Origin: an uncultured Clostridia bacterium
GTDB taxonomy: Bacteria; Bacillota; Clostridia; Oscillospirales; Acutalibacteraceae
DNA: 44,368 nt
NCBI GenBank assembly: GCA_947628175.1
Contig: CANQZA010000009.1
Span: 1 to 44,368, forward strand
Direction: 5' to 3'
Part shown: positions 7,380 through 15,429 of the stretch, piece by piece
Numbering within the stretch: the stretch's first letter is position 1
Layout of the letters: the number at the start of each line of letters is the position of its first letter
Notes under the pieces: generated by a model
Databases searched by the model: none
Told to the model about the DNA's origin: nothing
The model's input: the letters and a program-made list of their open reading frames with translations, nothing else
Program-made: the position numbers and the translations under genes

Positions 7380-8393
7380 TTACTTGGCAAGAAAGCCTAT
7401 TTTTTTCATTGCCTTATCAAGCGTTCTCTGTGCCATTCTGTCAGCTAAATCCGCGCCCTTTGTCCACTGTTGCTGAAGATATGCTTTATCATTCATATAC
7501 GCATGATATCTTTTCTGAACAGGCTCAAGTTCAGCAACAACAGCCTCACCGACTGCCTTTTTAAAATCGCCGTAACCTCTTCCTGCGAATTCAGATTCAA
7601 TCGTTTCAAAGCTTTTGCCCGTAACAGCAGAATAAATGGTCATCAGATTATTGATTCCCTCCTTGCCCGGTGCATAATGAACACTCATTTCGCTGTCAGT
7701 AACGGCAGACTTAAATTTATTCATAATAACGCTCGGTTCATCGGTAAGATATACCGTACCTTTAGGATTGGGATCGGACTTACTCATTTTTTTATCCGGA
7801 TCCGCAAGGCTCATCACTCTGGCTCCTGCCTTGGGGATATATGCATCGGGAACCGTAAACACATTTGGATAAATTCCGTTAAATCGCTGTGCAATATCTC
7901 TTGCAATTTCAAGATGCTGTTTCTGGTCAGCGCCGACAGGCACAACATCAGCCTGGTAAAGCAGAATATCCGCCGCCATAAGACACGGATATGTAAACAG
8001 TCCTGCATTTACATTATCACTGTGTTGCTGTGATTTATCCTTAAACTGCGTCATTCTGTTAAGCTCACCGAACATTGTATAGCAGCCAAGAATCCAGCCG
8101 AGCTGAGAATGAGCAGGAACATGTGACTGAATAAAGAGTATGCTTTTATCGGGATCAATGCCTATTGCAAGCAGGTAAGCATAAAGTTGCATTGTCAGCT
8201 GTCTCAGCTTTTTAGGCTCCTGCCTGACAGTGATGGAATGTAAATCGGCAATCCCGAAAATTGTATCAAAATCATTCTGAAATTGGGGCCATCCCTTCAT
8301 CGCTCCGAGATAGTTGCCCAAGGTGGGAACAGATGTGGGCTGAATGAAGGAAAGACTCCTTTTTCGCTTTTGATTTTTTATTTCTTCAGGCAT
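7380..8393 (-). CDS. trpS: Tryptophan--tRNA ligase
   Basis: This class Ic cytosolic synthetase charges tRNA-Trp with tryptophan using ATP. The 337-aa length is normal. The HIGH-like motif is PTLGNYLGA (23-31) and the KMSKS loop is KKMSKS (201-206). GADQKQHLEIARDIA (154-168) is the conserved tryptophan/ATP pocket region. It follows the aminotransferase gene by 25 bases on the minus strand and is probably co-transcribed. No T-box leader is visible directly upstream, so any tryptophan control would have to act at the operon head. Confidence 0.95.
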   Translation of the reverse strand: MPEEIKNQKRKRSLSFIQPTSVPTLGNYLGAMKGWPQFQNDFDTIFGIADLHSITVRQEPKKLRQLTMQLYAYLLAIGIDPDKSILFIQSHVPAHSQLGWILGCYTMFGELNRMTQFKDKSQQHSDNVNAGLFTYPCLMAADILLYQADVVPVGADQKQHLEIARDIAQRFNGIYPNVFTVPDAYIPKAGARVMSLADPDKKMSKSDPNPKGTVYLTDEPSVIMNKFKSAVTDSEMSVHYAPGKEGINNLMTIYSAVTGKSFETIESEFAGRGYGDFKKAVGEAVVAELEPVQKRYHAYMNDKAYLQQQWTKGADLADRMAQRTLDKAMKKIGFLAK

Positions 8394-8418
8394 ATAGTAT
8401 CATCTCCATTGAATATCA

Positions 8419-9609
8419 TTATTTTCCGTATTGTGCCGCAACCTCGCCGAGCGCCTTAATTCCGTTTACAATTCCTTCATCTGACGGTGTAGAGAAATTC
8501 AGGCGGATATACTGAGTTGAGTCATTATCATTCATAAGAAATGCGTTGCCCGGCACAACGGCAACTTTTTTTTCAACTGCCTTTTGAACGAACGCAAGCA
8601 TATCAACAGAATCGGGAAGCCGACACCATATAAAAAGTCCGCCCTCGGGTCTTACATATTCAACAAAATCTCCAAGCTCCCTATCAATACATTTGCACAT
8701 CAAATCAAGTTTTTTGCGGTAGATACCCTGTATTTTTTTAATATGGGCATCAACATCATAATGTTTAAACCACTCGTCAACGATCATCTGATTCAGGCAG
8801 GAGGTATGAACATCGGTTGCCTGTTTTCCCACAGTCATTTTTGCAAGCAGTTCCTGCGGGGCAATGCAGTATGCGACACGCAATCCGGGTGACAGAATTT
8901 TTGAAAACGAACCTGCATATATAACAATACCATCGTCATCCATTGATTTGATTGTAGGAAGCGCGTCACCTTCCACACGCAAATCGCCGTAAGGATTATC
9001 CTCAAGAATAATTACGCCGTACTGCTTTGCAAGGGAGTAAAGACGCTCTCTTTTTGTCAGAGACATTGTAGCCCCCGACGGGTTCTGAAAATTGGGAATT
9101 GTATAAATAAACTTAGCGTTTGGCGTTGTTTTAAGAACTTCCTCCAGCACTTCAACATTCATTCCGTCCGCTTCGACAGGAACTCCTTTGAGTCTGCAAC
9201 CATATGAACGAAAACAGTTAAGAGAACCTATGAAAGACGGCTCCTCACAGATAACAACATCACCCTCGTTGCACAGCACCTTTGTTGTAAGATCCATAAC
9301 CTGCGTTGCGCCGGATACGATTATGCAGTTATCAAAATCCCTGCCTATATTCTCATGCTTTTTAATCCACGAGATAATGGTTTCACGAAGAGACTGATAG
9401 CCCTCAGACACTCCGTATTGCAGCGCGTCAATCGGTCTTTTTTCAAGAATATCCGCCGCAATGACACGCACCTCGTCAACAGGAAATGCATCAGGAGCAG
9501 GATTGCCTGCTGCCAAAGGAATTATTGACGGGTCAGATGTTGCTTTAAGTATCTCTCTAATAGCGCTCGGCTGAAGAGACGAGATTTTGTTTGAAAATGT
9601 GTATTTCAT
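8419..9609 (-). CDS. PLP-dependent class I/II aminotransferase, LysN/MocR-like subgroup
   Basis: This 396-aa fold-type I aminotransferase has the cofactor lysine in SFSKILSPGLRVAY (K237), the NPSG motif at 176-179, an LEDNPYGDL aspartate (about D204) for the pyridine nitrogen, and a C-terminal YIRLNFSTPSDEGI with the substrate-carboxylate arginine. The subgroup includes 2-aminoadipate, valine-pyruvate and aromatic aminotransferases; the substrate cannot be fixed from sequence alone. The winged-helix domain of true MocR regulators is absent. Pairing with trpS makes an aromatic or branched-chain substrate conceivable. The start at 9609 has no consensus ribosome binding site. Instead it lies 4 bases after a repeated leader block. 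Confidence 0.85.
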   Translation of the reverse strand: MKYTFSNKISSLQPSAIREILKATSDPSIIPLAAGNPAPDAFPVDEVRVIAADILEKRPIDALQYGVSEGYQSLRETIISWIKKHENIGRDFDNCIIVSGATQVMDLTTKVLCNEGDVVICEEPSFIGSLNCFRSYGCRLKGVPVEADGMNVEVLEEVLKTTPNAKFIYTIPNFQNPSGATMSLTKRERLYSLAKQYGVIILEDNPYGDLRVEGDALPTIKSMDDDGIVIYAGSFSKILSPGLRVAYCIAPQELLAKMTVGKQATDVHTSCLNQMIVDEWFKHYDVDAHIKKIQGIYRKKLDLMCKCIDRELGDFVEYVRPEGGLFIWCRLPDSVDMLAFVQKAVEKKVAVVPGNAFLMNDNDSTQYIRLNFSTPSDEGIVNGIKALGEVAAQYGK

Positions 9610-9613
9610 TCTA

Positions 9614-9641
9614 ATTCACATAGCCTTTCCGAATACAAATA
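9614..9641 (-). promoter_or_regulatory. Repeated 28-bp leader block, copy A (aminotransferase)
   Basis: Minus strand reads TATTTGTATTCGGAAAGG followed by CTATGTGAAT, ending 4 bases before the aminotransferase ATG. It matches the glyA copy at 25 of 28 positions. Unlike copies B and C, the region upstream has no loop complementary to the block, although a small ATATC/GATAT hairpin occurs in about the right place. The remaining intergenic region to 9768 shows no gene. Confidence 0.6.
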
Positions 9642-9768
9642 GTTTAATTCATATACACCCATATCGCAGATATTACAAGGCGTATAATGTTGATAATTTA
9701 CTGAAGTACTGCCGAATCATAACTTTTAGATGTTTACGGGAGCAATGCTGTTCTTGATGCCCGAAAGC

Positions 9769-10878
9769 TTACTGCATCTGCATCAAAATAAATTTTGCGA
9801 GTATCTGAGTGTTATTATTTTTCGTATTTTCAATATATTTTGATTTGAAAGCAAAAAGCATATTAAAATCATATTTATCGGATTCCATTGCCCTGCAAAG
9901 TTCCTGCGCATTTTCAAAAACGGCAGACGGCATTTCCGCCTTTATATCGATATTGATTCCTCTTTCAACAGAATACTCCCTGTAATCAGGTACAAAGAAG
10001 TAAAGCGGCTTCATCAAAACGCTTGCTTCAAACGCGCAGGCAGAATAATCGGTGATTACAATATCGGCAATCTTCATTAAATCAATGGTTGAATAGTTGC
10101 CGTTGTAAAAGAAATCGTTATCCCTTTTCACCTTTGAAAACAAGGGATGTGTACTGACAATCAGATGATAATTTTCTATTTGAGCAAATTCGACCTTCAG
10201 TTGCTGTGCAACATACGGCTCCCTATCGCGGAAGGTTGGTAAATACAGAGCAATTTTTTTATCACTCAATGCAGGATTTTCTCTGAAAAAACGCTCTGAT
10301 ACTCCGTTATCGCTCAGTATCTCATCTACTCTCGGCAAGGAGCAGATTTTCATTCTGTCCGCATTGTAACCGAATGCTTCCATATAGAATCTGGCGGCAG
10401 CCCTGCTCGGAGCAAGAATATAATCGTAATTTTTATGCATACACATCGCATTACTGATTTTCTCACTTCTGCCCTCTTTTGCTCCGACGCTCTGAAGTCC
10501 GAATTTTTTTATTGCTCCGAGCGCATGCCACATCTGTACCACTTTAAGGCTCTTTTTATGTTTAAGACAGGAAACAGCAATTGAATAGGTATCCAGAATG
10601 GCCACCCGTGAGGTTGCAAGATAATACATATCGCCTATAATGGAAAAACAATACTTTACCTGAGCCGCCAGACTGTCCGGTATCATTTTAAGGCGGAACA
10701 CCTGCTCAATATCAGGATTTTCTTTTTTAATTTCAAGTTCAAGGAGCTTCATGTCCATACTTTTATCATTGCTCTGGCGTGATAAATAGACAATTCTGTT
10801 GCGTGCTTTAAACAGCTTCATCGGAGCATAAAGGATTTTCAATCCCAATTTCAATACGCAAATAAGTATGATTTTCAT
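9769..10878 (-). CDS. CDP-glycerol:glycerophosphate glycerophosphotransferase family protein (TagB/TagF-like)
   Basis: This 369-aa protein has the features of the teichoic-acid polymerase family (glyphos_transf): a hydrophobic/basic N-terminus for peripheral membrane association, VVQMWHALGAIKKFG with a histidine of the HG-type active site near residue 118, KIALYLPTFRD near 208, and ITDYSACAFEASVLMKPLYFF near 277, which binds CDP-alcohol. Relatives build polyglycerol-phosphate or polyribitol-phosphate wall polymers or decorate capsule. It begins 3 bases after the glyA stop and has no obvious Shine-Dalgarno sequence (ACGAATAAACT before ATG), so translation may depend on glyA. At 369 aa it is shorter than TagF, like TagB-type primases. 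Confidence 0.85.
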   Translation of the reverse strand: MKIILICVLKLGLKILYAPMKLFKARNRIVYLSRQSNDKSMDMKLLELEIKKENPDIEQVFRLKMIPDSLAAQVKYCFSIIGDMYYLATSRVAILDTYSIAVSCLKHKKSLKVVQMWHALGAIKKFGLQSVGAKEGRSEKISNAMCMHKNYDYILAPSRAAARFYMEAFGYNADRMKICSLPRVDEILSDNGVSERFFRENPALSDKKIALYLPTFRDREPYVAQQLKVEFAQIENYHLIVSTHPLFSKVKRDNDFFYNGNYSTIDLMKIADIVITDYSACAFEASVLMKPLYFFVPDYREYSVERGINIDIKAEMPSAVFENAQELCRAMESDKYDFNMLFAFKSKYIENTKNNNTQILAKFILMQMQ

Positions 10879-10881
10879 AGT

Positions 10882-12135
10882 TTATTCGTAAAGAGGATAT
10901 TTGGCGCATATATCCGCAACACCGTTTTTGATATATTCCTTATTATTATCAAAATCGGTAACACAAAGACAAATATATTCCGCAATTTTATCCATATCAT
11001 CCGTATTGAGTCCCCTTGTTGTGGCAGCAGGTGTACCGATACGAACGCCTGAGGTAACAAACGGTGAAAGAGGTTCGTTTGGAACTGTATTTTTATTAAG
11101 AGTGATATGAACAGCATCCAGTCGGTTTTCAAGCTCCTTACCTGTTACACCTGTACCCCTGAGGTCAAGAAGGCAAAGATGATTATCAGTACCTCCCGAA
11201 ACAAGATTGAGTCCTCTGTCGGTAAGTCCCTTTGCAAGTGCCTTAGCATTATCAACAACCCTCTGCTGATATTCCTTAAACTGCGGCTTCAGCGCCTCTC
11301 CGAAACAAACTGCCTTGCCCGCAATCACATGCATAAGAGGACCGCCCTGTGTACCGGGGAACACAGCAGAATTGAGTTTCTTTGCAAGATATTCATTATT
11401 GCAGAGGATAAGACCACCTCTCGGCCCGCGGAGCGTTTTATGCGTAGTCGTTGTAACAACATCGGCATAAGGTATCGGCGACTGATGAAGCCCTGCGGCA
11501 ACAAGACCCGCAATATGAGCCATATCCACCATAAACATCGCACCGTTTGCGTGCGAGATATCTGCCATTGTTTTGAAATCAATTTCTCTTGGATATGCCG
11601 ACGCACCTGCAACAACAAGCTTAGGCTTTACCTTATTGACCTGTTTTGCAAATTCCTTGAGGTCAATAAAACCGTTATCGTCAACACCGTAGGAAACAAA
11701 ATTAAAATATTTACCGCTTATATTGGCAGGTGAGCCGTGAGTAAGATGACCGCCGTTGTCAAGGCTCATTCCCATAACGGTATCGCCCGGCTGAAGCAAA
11801 GCAAGGTAAACGGCAGTATTTGCCTGCGCGCCTGAATGAGGCTGCACATTTGCAAAATTACAGCCGAAAAGCTCACAGGCTCTTTTGATTGCGATTTCCT
11901 CAACGATGTCAACATACTGACAGCCGCCGTAATATCTTTTTGAGGGAAGTCCCTCTGCGTATTTATTTGTAAGAACAGAACCCATAGCTGCCATAACCTG
12001 AGGAGAAACTAAATTCTCCGAGGCAATAAGCTCGATATTTTCCCTCTGTCTTTTAAGCTCAAGAGCCATTGCGTCTGCAACTTCACTGTCAGTCTGAGCA
12101 ACCTTTGCGATTGAATCGTAATAATCGGAATACAT
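10882..12135 (-). CDS. glyA: Serine hydroxymethyltransferase
   Basis: GlyA interconverts serine and glycine with tetrahydrofolate as one-carbon acceptor, feeding purine, thymidylate and methionine synthesis. The 417-aa protein starts [11 protein letters not shown] at 12135. An in-frame extension to 12180 exists but would be encoded by the leader element. Conserved features include [11 protein letters not shown] (34-44), YYGGCQYVD (68-76) and the PLP lysine in [11 protein letters not shown] (K233). It is the first gene of a two-gene minus-strand operon. A promoter at 12315-12343 and the pseudoknot-like leader at 12139-12204 precede it. There is no classical AGGAGG, so initiation may be tied to that leader. 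Confidence 0.95.
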   Translation of the reverse strand: MYSDYYDSIAKVAQTDSEVADAMALELKRQRENIELIASENLVSPQVMAAMGSVLTNKYAEGLPSKRYYGGCQYVDIVEEIAIKRACELFGCNFANVQPHSGAQANTAVYLALLQPGDTVMGMSLDNGGHLTHGSPANISGKYFNFVSYGVDDNGFIDLKEFAKQVNKVKPKLVVAGASAYPREIDFKTMADISHANGAMFMVDMAHIAGLVAAGLHQSPIPYADVVTTTTHKTLRGPRGGLILCNNEYLAKKLNSAVFPGTQGGPLMHVIAGKAVCFGEALKPQFKEYQQRVVDNAKALAKGLTDRGLNLVSGGTDNHLCLLDLRGTGVTGKELENRLDAVHITLNKNTVPNEPLSPFVTSGVRIGTPAATTRGLNTDDMDKIAEYICLCVTDFDNNKEYIKNGVADICAKYPLYE

Positions 12136-12138
12136 ATA

Positions 12139-12204
12139 ATTCACACAGCCTTTCCGGCTACAAATAAAATATAAAATCACTATCCCCTGTGTAGCCGGAC
12201 AGGG
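12139..12204 (-). promoter_or_regulatory. Repeated leader block, copy B (glyA), with a hairpin and potential pseudoknot
   Basis: Minus strand, 5' to 3': CCCTGT (12204-12199), loop CCGGCTAC (12198-12191), ACAGGG (12190-12185), an AT-rich 23-base linker, then GTAGCCGG (12161-12154), AAAGGCTGTGTGAAT, 3 bases, ATG. All eight loop bases are complementary to the downstream GTAGCCGG, so either an H-type pseudoknot or a longer alternative hairpin can form. An AGCC/GGCT hairpin with GGAAA loop can also form right before the start. It is not a riboswitch class I recognise; glycine, THF and ZTP types do not fit. Confidence 0.6.
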
Positions 12205-12314
12205 TGTGACTGAATTCAGACACGCTCAAAAGGGCACTTTGCCTGATATGAGACAAACTGCTTAATCAGCATGATTTTCAACTGATAAGCATAAATCCAA
12301 ATTTAAACAGATAT

Positions 12315-12343
12315 ATAATAACATAATCAGATAAAATATACAA
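12315..12343 (-). promoter_or_regulatory. Probable glyA promoter
   Basis: Minus strand TTGTAT (12343-12338), 17 bases, TATTAT (12320-12315). This gives a leader of roughly 170 bases that includes copy B of the repeated block. The rest of the glyA-yebC gap holds no gene. Confidence 0.45.
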
Positions 12344-12357
12344 CAATATTTTTATAC

Positions 12358-12386
12358 TTGAAAGGTACAGGAATATGTGATAAAAT
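12358..12386 (+). promoter_or_regulatory. yebC promoter
   Basis: TTGAAA (12358-12363), 17 bases, TAAAAT (12381-12386), about 43 bases before the yebC start. Confidence 0.6.
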
Positions 12387-12428
12387 CTTAGGAGCATGAT
12401 AATACAAGATTAAGGATTGGTGATTAAT

Positions 12429-13175
12429 GTGAGCGGACATAATAAGTGGAGCACCATTAAGAGAAAAAAGGGTGCAAACGACGCAGCAAGAGCAAAGGTA
12501 TTTACAAAAATCGGAAGAGAACTTGCCGTTGCGGTTAAAAACGGAGGACCTGATCCCAATGTAAACGCAAAGCTCAAGGATGTTATTGCAAAGGCTAAGC
12601 AAAACAATGTTCCCAATGACAATATAGAGCGAATGCTGAAAAAAGCGGCCGGTGATACAGACAGTGCGAATTTTGAGGAGATAGTATACGAGGGATACGG
12701 TCCGTCGGGCGTTGCAGTTGTTGTAGAAGCGCTGACTGACAACAGAAACAGAACTGCCTCCGAAGTACGCCACTATTTTGACAAGGCAGGCGGAAATATG
12801 GGCACGCCGGGATCTGTTACCTTTATGTTCGGCAGAGAGGGAGTCATCCTCATAGAAAAAGAAGATGTTGACGACGACCAGCTTATGATGGACGCGCTTG
12901 AGGCAGGAGCAACCGATTTTCTTACAGACGATGAAGATGTTTTTGAAATCAGAACCCAAGCAAATGATGTCGGCGTAATTCGCGATGAGCTTGAGGCAAA
13001 GGGATATTCTATCCTATCCTCGCAACCCGCTTATATTCCTCAGACATACACACGCCTTGAGTCTGAGGAGGATATGAAGGCTATGTCAAAAATGATTGAT
13101 ATGTTTGAGGAAAACGAGGATGTTCAAAACATATGGCATAACTGGGAAAATGAGGACGAGGCCGATTTTGACTAA
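12429..13175 (+). CDS. yebC: YebC/PmpR (TACO1) family DNA- or ribosome-associated regulatory protein
   Basis: The 248-aa protein starts MSGHNKWSTIKRKKGAND, the invariant family N-terminus, and continues with KNGGPDPNVNAKLKD, NVPNDNIERMLKKA and YEGYGPSG. Relatives are described as transcription regulators in bacteria and as a translation activator (TACO1) in mitochondria; some recent bacterial work links the family to translation of polyproline stretches. The GTG start at 12429 follows GGTGATTAAT, the same GGTGAT-type site used elsewhere in the window; an upstream TTG at 12417 is in frame but less likely. It is monocistronic, with its own promoter and terminator, and divergent from glyA. Confidence 0.93.
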   Translation: MSGHNKWSTIKRKKGANDAARAKVFTKIGRELAVAVKNGGPDPNVNAKLKDVIAKAKQNNVPNDNIERMLKKAAGDTDSANFEEIVYEGYGPSGVAVVVEALTDNRNRTASEVRHYFDKAGGNMGTPGSVTFMFGREGVILIEKEDVDDDQLMMDALEAGATDFLTDDEDVFEIRTQANDVGVIRDELEAKGYSILSSQPAYIPQTYTRLESEEDMKAMSKMIDMFEENEDVQNIWHNWENEDEADFD

Positions 13176-13201
13176 TTTTGACTAATACTATAAAAACTTT
13201 T

Positions 13202-13228
13202 ATGGACGCATTTAACAAATGCGTCCAT
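13202..13228 (+). terminator. Terminator after yebC
   Basis: ATGGACGCATTT (13202-13213), loop AAC, and AAATGCGTCCAT (13217-13228): a perfect 12-bp stem followed by TATTTTC. Confidence 0.85.
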
Positions 13229-13257
13229 TATTTTCATCTGTTATCGTACATTTGTTC

Positions 13258-13286
13258 TTTACACAACAATTTTTGTATGCTATACT
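13258..13286 (+). promoter_or_regulatory. Promoter of the VOC / flavin-binding-like / DinB-like cluster
   Basis: TTTACA (13258-13263), a 17-base spacer ending TGC, and TATACT (13281-13286): an extended -10 promoter. A leader of about 110 bases follows and can form a GGAAAAC (13314-13320) / GTTTTCC (13342-13348) stem. Confidence 0.65.
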
Positions 13287-13402
13287 ATTCATGATATTAA
13301 AGGAAAGTGTCTTGGAAAACGATTCGCAAACAGATAAATAGGTTTTCCGATCGCACGAAAATATGACATTGACAACGACTGATTTGGATGGGAAGGTATA
13401 AT

Positions 13403-13771
13403 ATGAATAATGAAACATTGCTCGGAAATGTAATGATAGACTGTGATGATGAAATAAAGCTTCAAAAGTTTTACAGTGAGCTTTTAGGATGGAAAAGATG
13501 CGAACTTTTCTCAAGACCTGCAATTTGCAGTTCAAATGGAATTGTATTTCTTTTCATAGAGGAAGCGGAATATGTTCCCCCTGTCTGGCCCGAAGAACAC
13601 GGCAAGCAACAAAAGCAAATGCACTTTGATTTTCAGGTTGATAATCTGGATAACGCAGTAAAAAAAGCCGAAAAACTCGGCGCCGTAAAAGCAAAAGAGC
13701 AGTTTGGTAAAAATCAATTTATAACCATGATAGATCCGGCAGGTCATCCGTTCTGCCTGTGTAAGAAATAA
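13403..13771 (+). CDS. VOC (glyoxalase/bleomycin-resistance fold) family protein
   Basis: This 122-aa protein has the paired beta-alpha-beta-beta-beta modules of the vicinal-oxygen-chelate superfamily: DDEIKLQKFYSELLGW (residues 13-28), MHFDFQVDNLDNAVKKAEKLGA near 76-97, and MIDPAGHPFCLCKK at the end. The metal-ligand-like histidine in MHFDF and the acidic/histidine end motif are typical, but VOC substrates vary widely (dioxygenases, glyoxalases, antibiotic binders), so no reaction is assigned. The ATG at 13403 has GGAAGG 6 bases upstream. It is the first gene of a three-gene plus-strand cluster. Confidence 0.8.
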   Translation: MNNETLLGNVMIDCDDEIKLQKFYSELLGWKRCELFSRPAICSSNGIVFLFIEEAEYVPPVWPEEHGKQQKQMHFDFQVDNLDNAVKKAEKLGAVKAKEQFGKNQFITMIDPAGHPFCLCKK

Positions 13772-13779
13772 CAGACAAT

Positions 13780-14274
13780 ATGAATGAATTTCAAAATAGA
13801 CTCGAAGATTCGGTTTATACCAATATTGGTAATCACGCGGCAATGGTATTATCGACTGCTCTCAACAATAAGGTGACATCAAGAACGGTGAGCATAATTG
13901 TAATTGACGGTAATTTTTATTTTCAAACCAACAGTACTTTCAGAAAATGTAAACAAATGAAAGAGAATCCGGCAGTTTCACTGTGCATTAATAATATTCA
14001 GATAGAAGGTCTGTGCTATGAAGCAGGAAAACCGGGAGACAACAAAGAATTCTGCCGTCTTTATAAAAAATTTTTTTCTAAAGCATATGATTTGTACACG
14101 CTGTCGGCTGATGAAATTTTATATATAATAAAGCCTTATTTTATTCAAAAATGGATATATGATAACGGCACGCCATTTATGGAAAAATTTGATTTCAGGT
14201 TAAAGAAATATGAAAAATCAGAATACATTATCAATAAATCAGAAAACAACAATCAGATGTGTATGGGAGCATAA
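13780..14274 (+). CDS. Pyridoxamine 5'-phosphate oxidase-like (flavin-binding split barrel) protein
   Basis: The 164-aa product fits the small PNPOx-like split-barrel family: SRTVSIIVIDGNFYFQTNSTFRKCKQMKENPAVSL at about 39-73 contains the strand pair and basic residues that usually bind FMN phosphate, and IQIEGLCYEAGKP follows. Such proteins are often general-stress or F420/FMN oxidoreductases and rarely true PdxH. It starts 8 bases after the VOC gene. Its last 65 bases overlap the next gene in another frame, and the tail after FRLKKYE (KSEYIINKS and beyond) looks like an extension, perhaps from loss of an earlier stop. Confidence 0.75.
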   Translation: MNEFQNRLEDSVYTNIGNHAAMVLSTALNNKVTSRTVSIIVIDGNFYFQTNSTFRKCKQMKENPAVSLCINNIQIEGLCYEAGKPGDNKEFCRLYKKFFSKAYDLYTLSADEILYIIKPYFIQKWIYDNGTPFMEKFDFRLKKYEKSEYIINKSENNNQMCMGA

Positions 14275-14926
14275 CGGCAACGATACCCTTTTGCATGCCG
14301 AAAATTTTATAGGAGCGTTTACAAGGGGAAAAAATTTAGAAGTAGCACTGCGTAAAATGAATGATGAAATCATTTCATATCTCAACTGGTGCAAAAGACC
14401 TGTACCCGAAATTCTGATACCTGAAATTGTTGATGAAAAACAGTCGGATTTGTGTATAGCCGACGCAGACACCGATGTAATATTTCAAACGGAAAGAAAA
14501 CCTATTACCAAAGCAGAATACTTGTACCAAAAGGAATTGGCGCTGAAATCGGCTGAAGATTTTTACCATCTTTATAACGCTATCCCCGATAAGAGAAAAA
14601 CCTGCCTTGCCAAAAGAAAGACTTTTTACGGGCAAATACCGACCACGGCGGAAGAAATGTATGAGCACACAAAAAATGTGAATTCATACTATTGGGGAGA
14701 AATAGGTGTTGATACAGATAACAGCGGTACAATTCTTGAATCTCGAAAAAGAGGATTTGAACTGCTGGAAAGCATCGATAACTACCTTGATAACACAATT
14801 TATACCGGCAGATTCAATGAGGAGTGGTCCCTCAGAAAAGTAATAAGAAGATTTATCTGGCATGACAGAATTCACGCAAAAGCAATGTACTCCATGGCTT
14901 TAAAAACATTTAAACAGTGGCCTTAA
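14210..14926 (+). CDS. DinB-like putative metalloprotein with a HicB-like N-terminus
   Basis: This 238-aa protein of unknown function seems to have two parts. Residues 16-62 (CVWEHNGNDTLL...GAFTRG...ALRKMNDEIISYLNW) resemble the HicB-antitoxin-like strand-helix unit. Residues 145-238 have YWGEIGV, EEWSLRKVIRRFIWHDRIHAKAM and a C-terminal helix, recalling four-helix DinB/YfiT-type metal-binding proteins (His in WHDRIH). It begins inside the preceding gene (65-base overlap). No closer in-frame start codon exists before the conserved CVWEH segment, and the ribosome binding site is weak (TTAAAGAAAT). The last gene of the cluster, it converges on the ribosomal operon. Confidence 0.65.
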   Translation: MKNQNTLSINQKTTIRCVWEHNGNDTLLHAENFIGAFTRGKNLEVALRKMNDEIISYLNWCKRPVPEILIPEIVDEKQSDLCIADADTDVIFQTERKPITKAEYLYQKELALKSAEDFYHLYNAIPDKRKTCLAKRKTFYGQIPTTAEEMYEHTKNVNSYYWGEIGVDTDNSGTILESRKRGFELLESIDNYLDNTIYTGRFNEEWSLRKVIRRFIWHDRIHAKAMYSMALKTFKQWP

Positions 14927-15020
14927 AATATCCTGAAAAGGAAGCGTATCATATAATAATTAAAAGGTTCACCGGCATTCGTTATCATCTCAAATCATGC
15001 GCGATTATGGAGAAACATAA

Positions 15021-15051
15021 AAAAGACGGGCAACCTCAACTGCCCGTCTTT
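15021..15051 (-). terminator. Terminator of the S10-spc-alpha operon (also serves the DinB-like gene)
   Basis: AAAGACGGGCA (15022-15032) pairs with TGCCCGTCTTT (15041-15051). On the minus strand the stem is followed by TTTTTTATG, a textbook intrinsic terminator about 22 bases after rplQ; the plus strand has a weaker tail. Confidence 0.9.
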
Positions 15052-15073
15052 ATCTATTCATACTGGTATTATC

Positions 15074-15415
15074 TTAAACAAGCTCTATGATGCACATTTC
15101 TGCTGCGTCACCACGGCGAGGTCCTGTTTTGACAATACGACAATAACCGCCGTTTCTGTCTGCATACTTAGGAGCAACTTCATCAAAAAGCTTTTTAACA
15201 ACATCTTCCTTTGTTACATAGGAAAGAACCTGTCTTTTTGAATGGAGTGTGTTGTTCTTGCCGAGAGTGATCATTTTCTCTGTCATGGCACGAACTTCCT
15301 TTGCTCTTGTAACGGTAGTTTCAATTTTGCCGTTTTCTAAAAGATAAGTAACCATACCTCTGAGCATAGCCCTTCTGTGATCAGTCGGACGACCCAGCTT
15401 TCTGCTACCTGGCAT
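15074..15415 (-). CDS. rplQ: 50S ribosomal protein L17
   Basis: L17 (113 aa) packs against 23S rRNA near the peptide exit tunnel. The recognisable pattern is [20 protein letters not shown] at the N-terminus, then [11 protein letters not shown] near 34-44 and a [17 protein letters not shown] end. It is the last gene of the super-operon, 14 bases after rpoA, with GGAGGG before its ATG, and is followed by the operon terminator. Confidence 0.97.
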   Translation of the reverse strand: MPGSRKLGRPTDHRRAMLRGMVTYLLENGKIETTVTRAKEVRAMTEKMITLGKNNTLHSKRQVLSYVTKEDVVKKLFDEVAPKYADRNGGYCRIVKTGPRRGDAAEMCIIELV

Positions 15416-15429
15416 TGAAATTCCCTCCT

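Noticed and set aside
7470-8033. A 187-codon plus-strand open frame opposite trpS
   Set aside because: Shadow of the conserved trpS coding strand; no recognisable domain or initiation signal.
8394-8418. A T-box leader for trpS
   Set aside because: Only 25 bases separate trpS from the aminotransferase gene, and no specifier, AG-box or TGGNACCGCG antiterminator sequence occurs in the operon head region either.
11107-11733. A 208-codon plus-strand open frame opposite glyA
   Set aside because: Antisense to a strongly conserved gene in full frame, with cysteine- and histidine-rich composition typical of shadow frames, and no promoter or ribosome binding site.
13291-13341. A 16-codon leader peptide (MILKESV...) before the VOC gene
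   Set aside because: It begins essentially at the predicted transcription start, has no ribosome binding site, and has no codon pattern suggesting attenuation.
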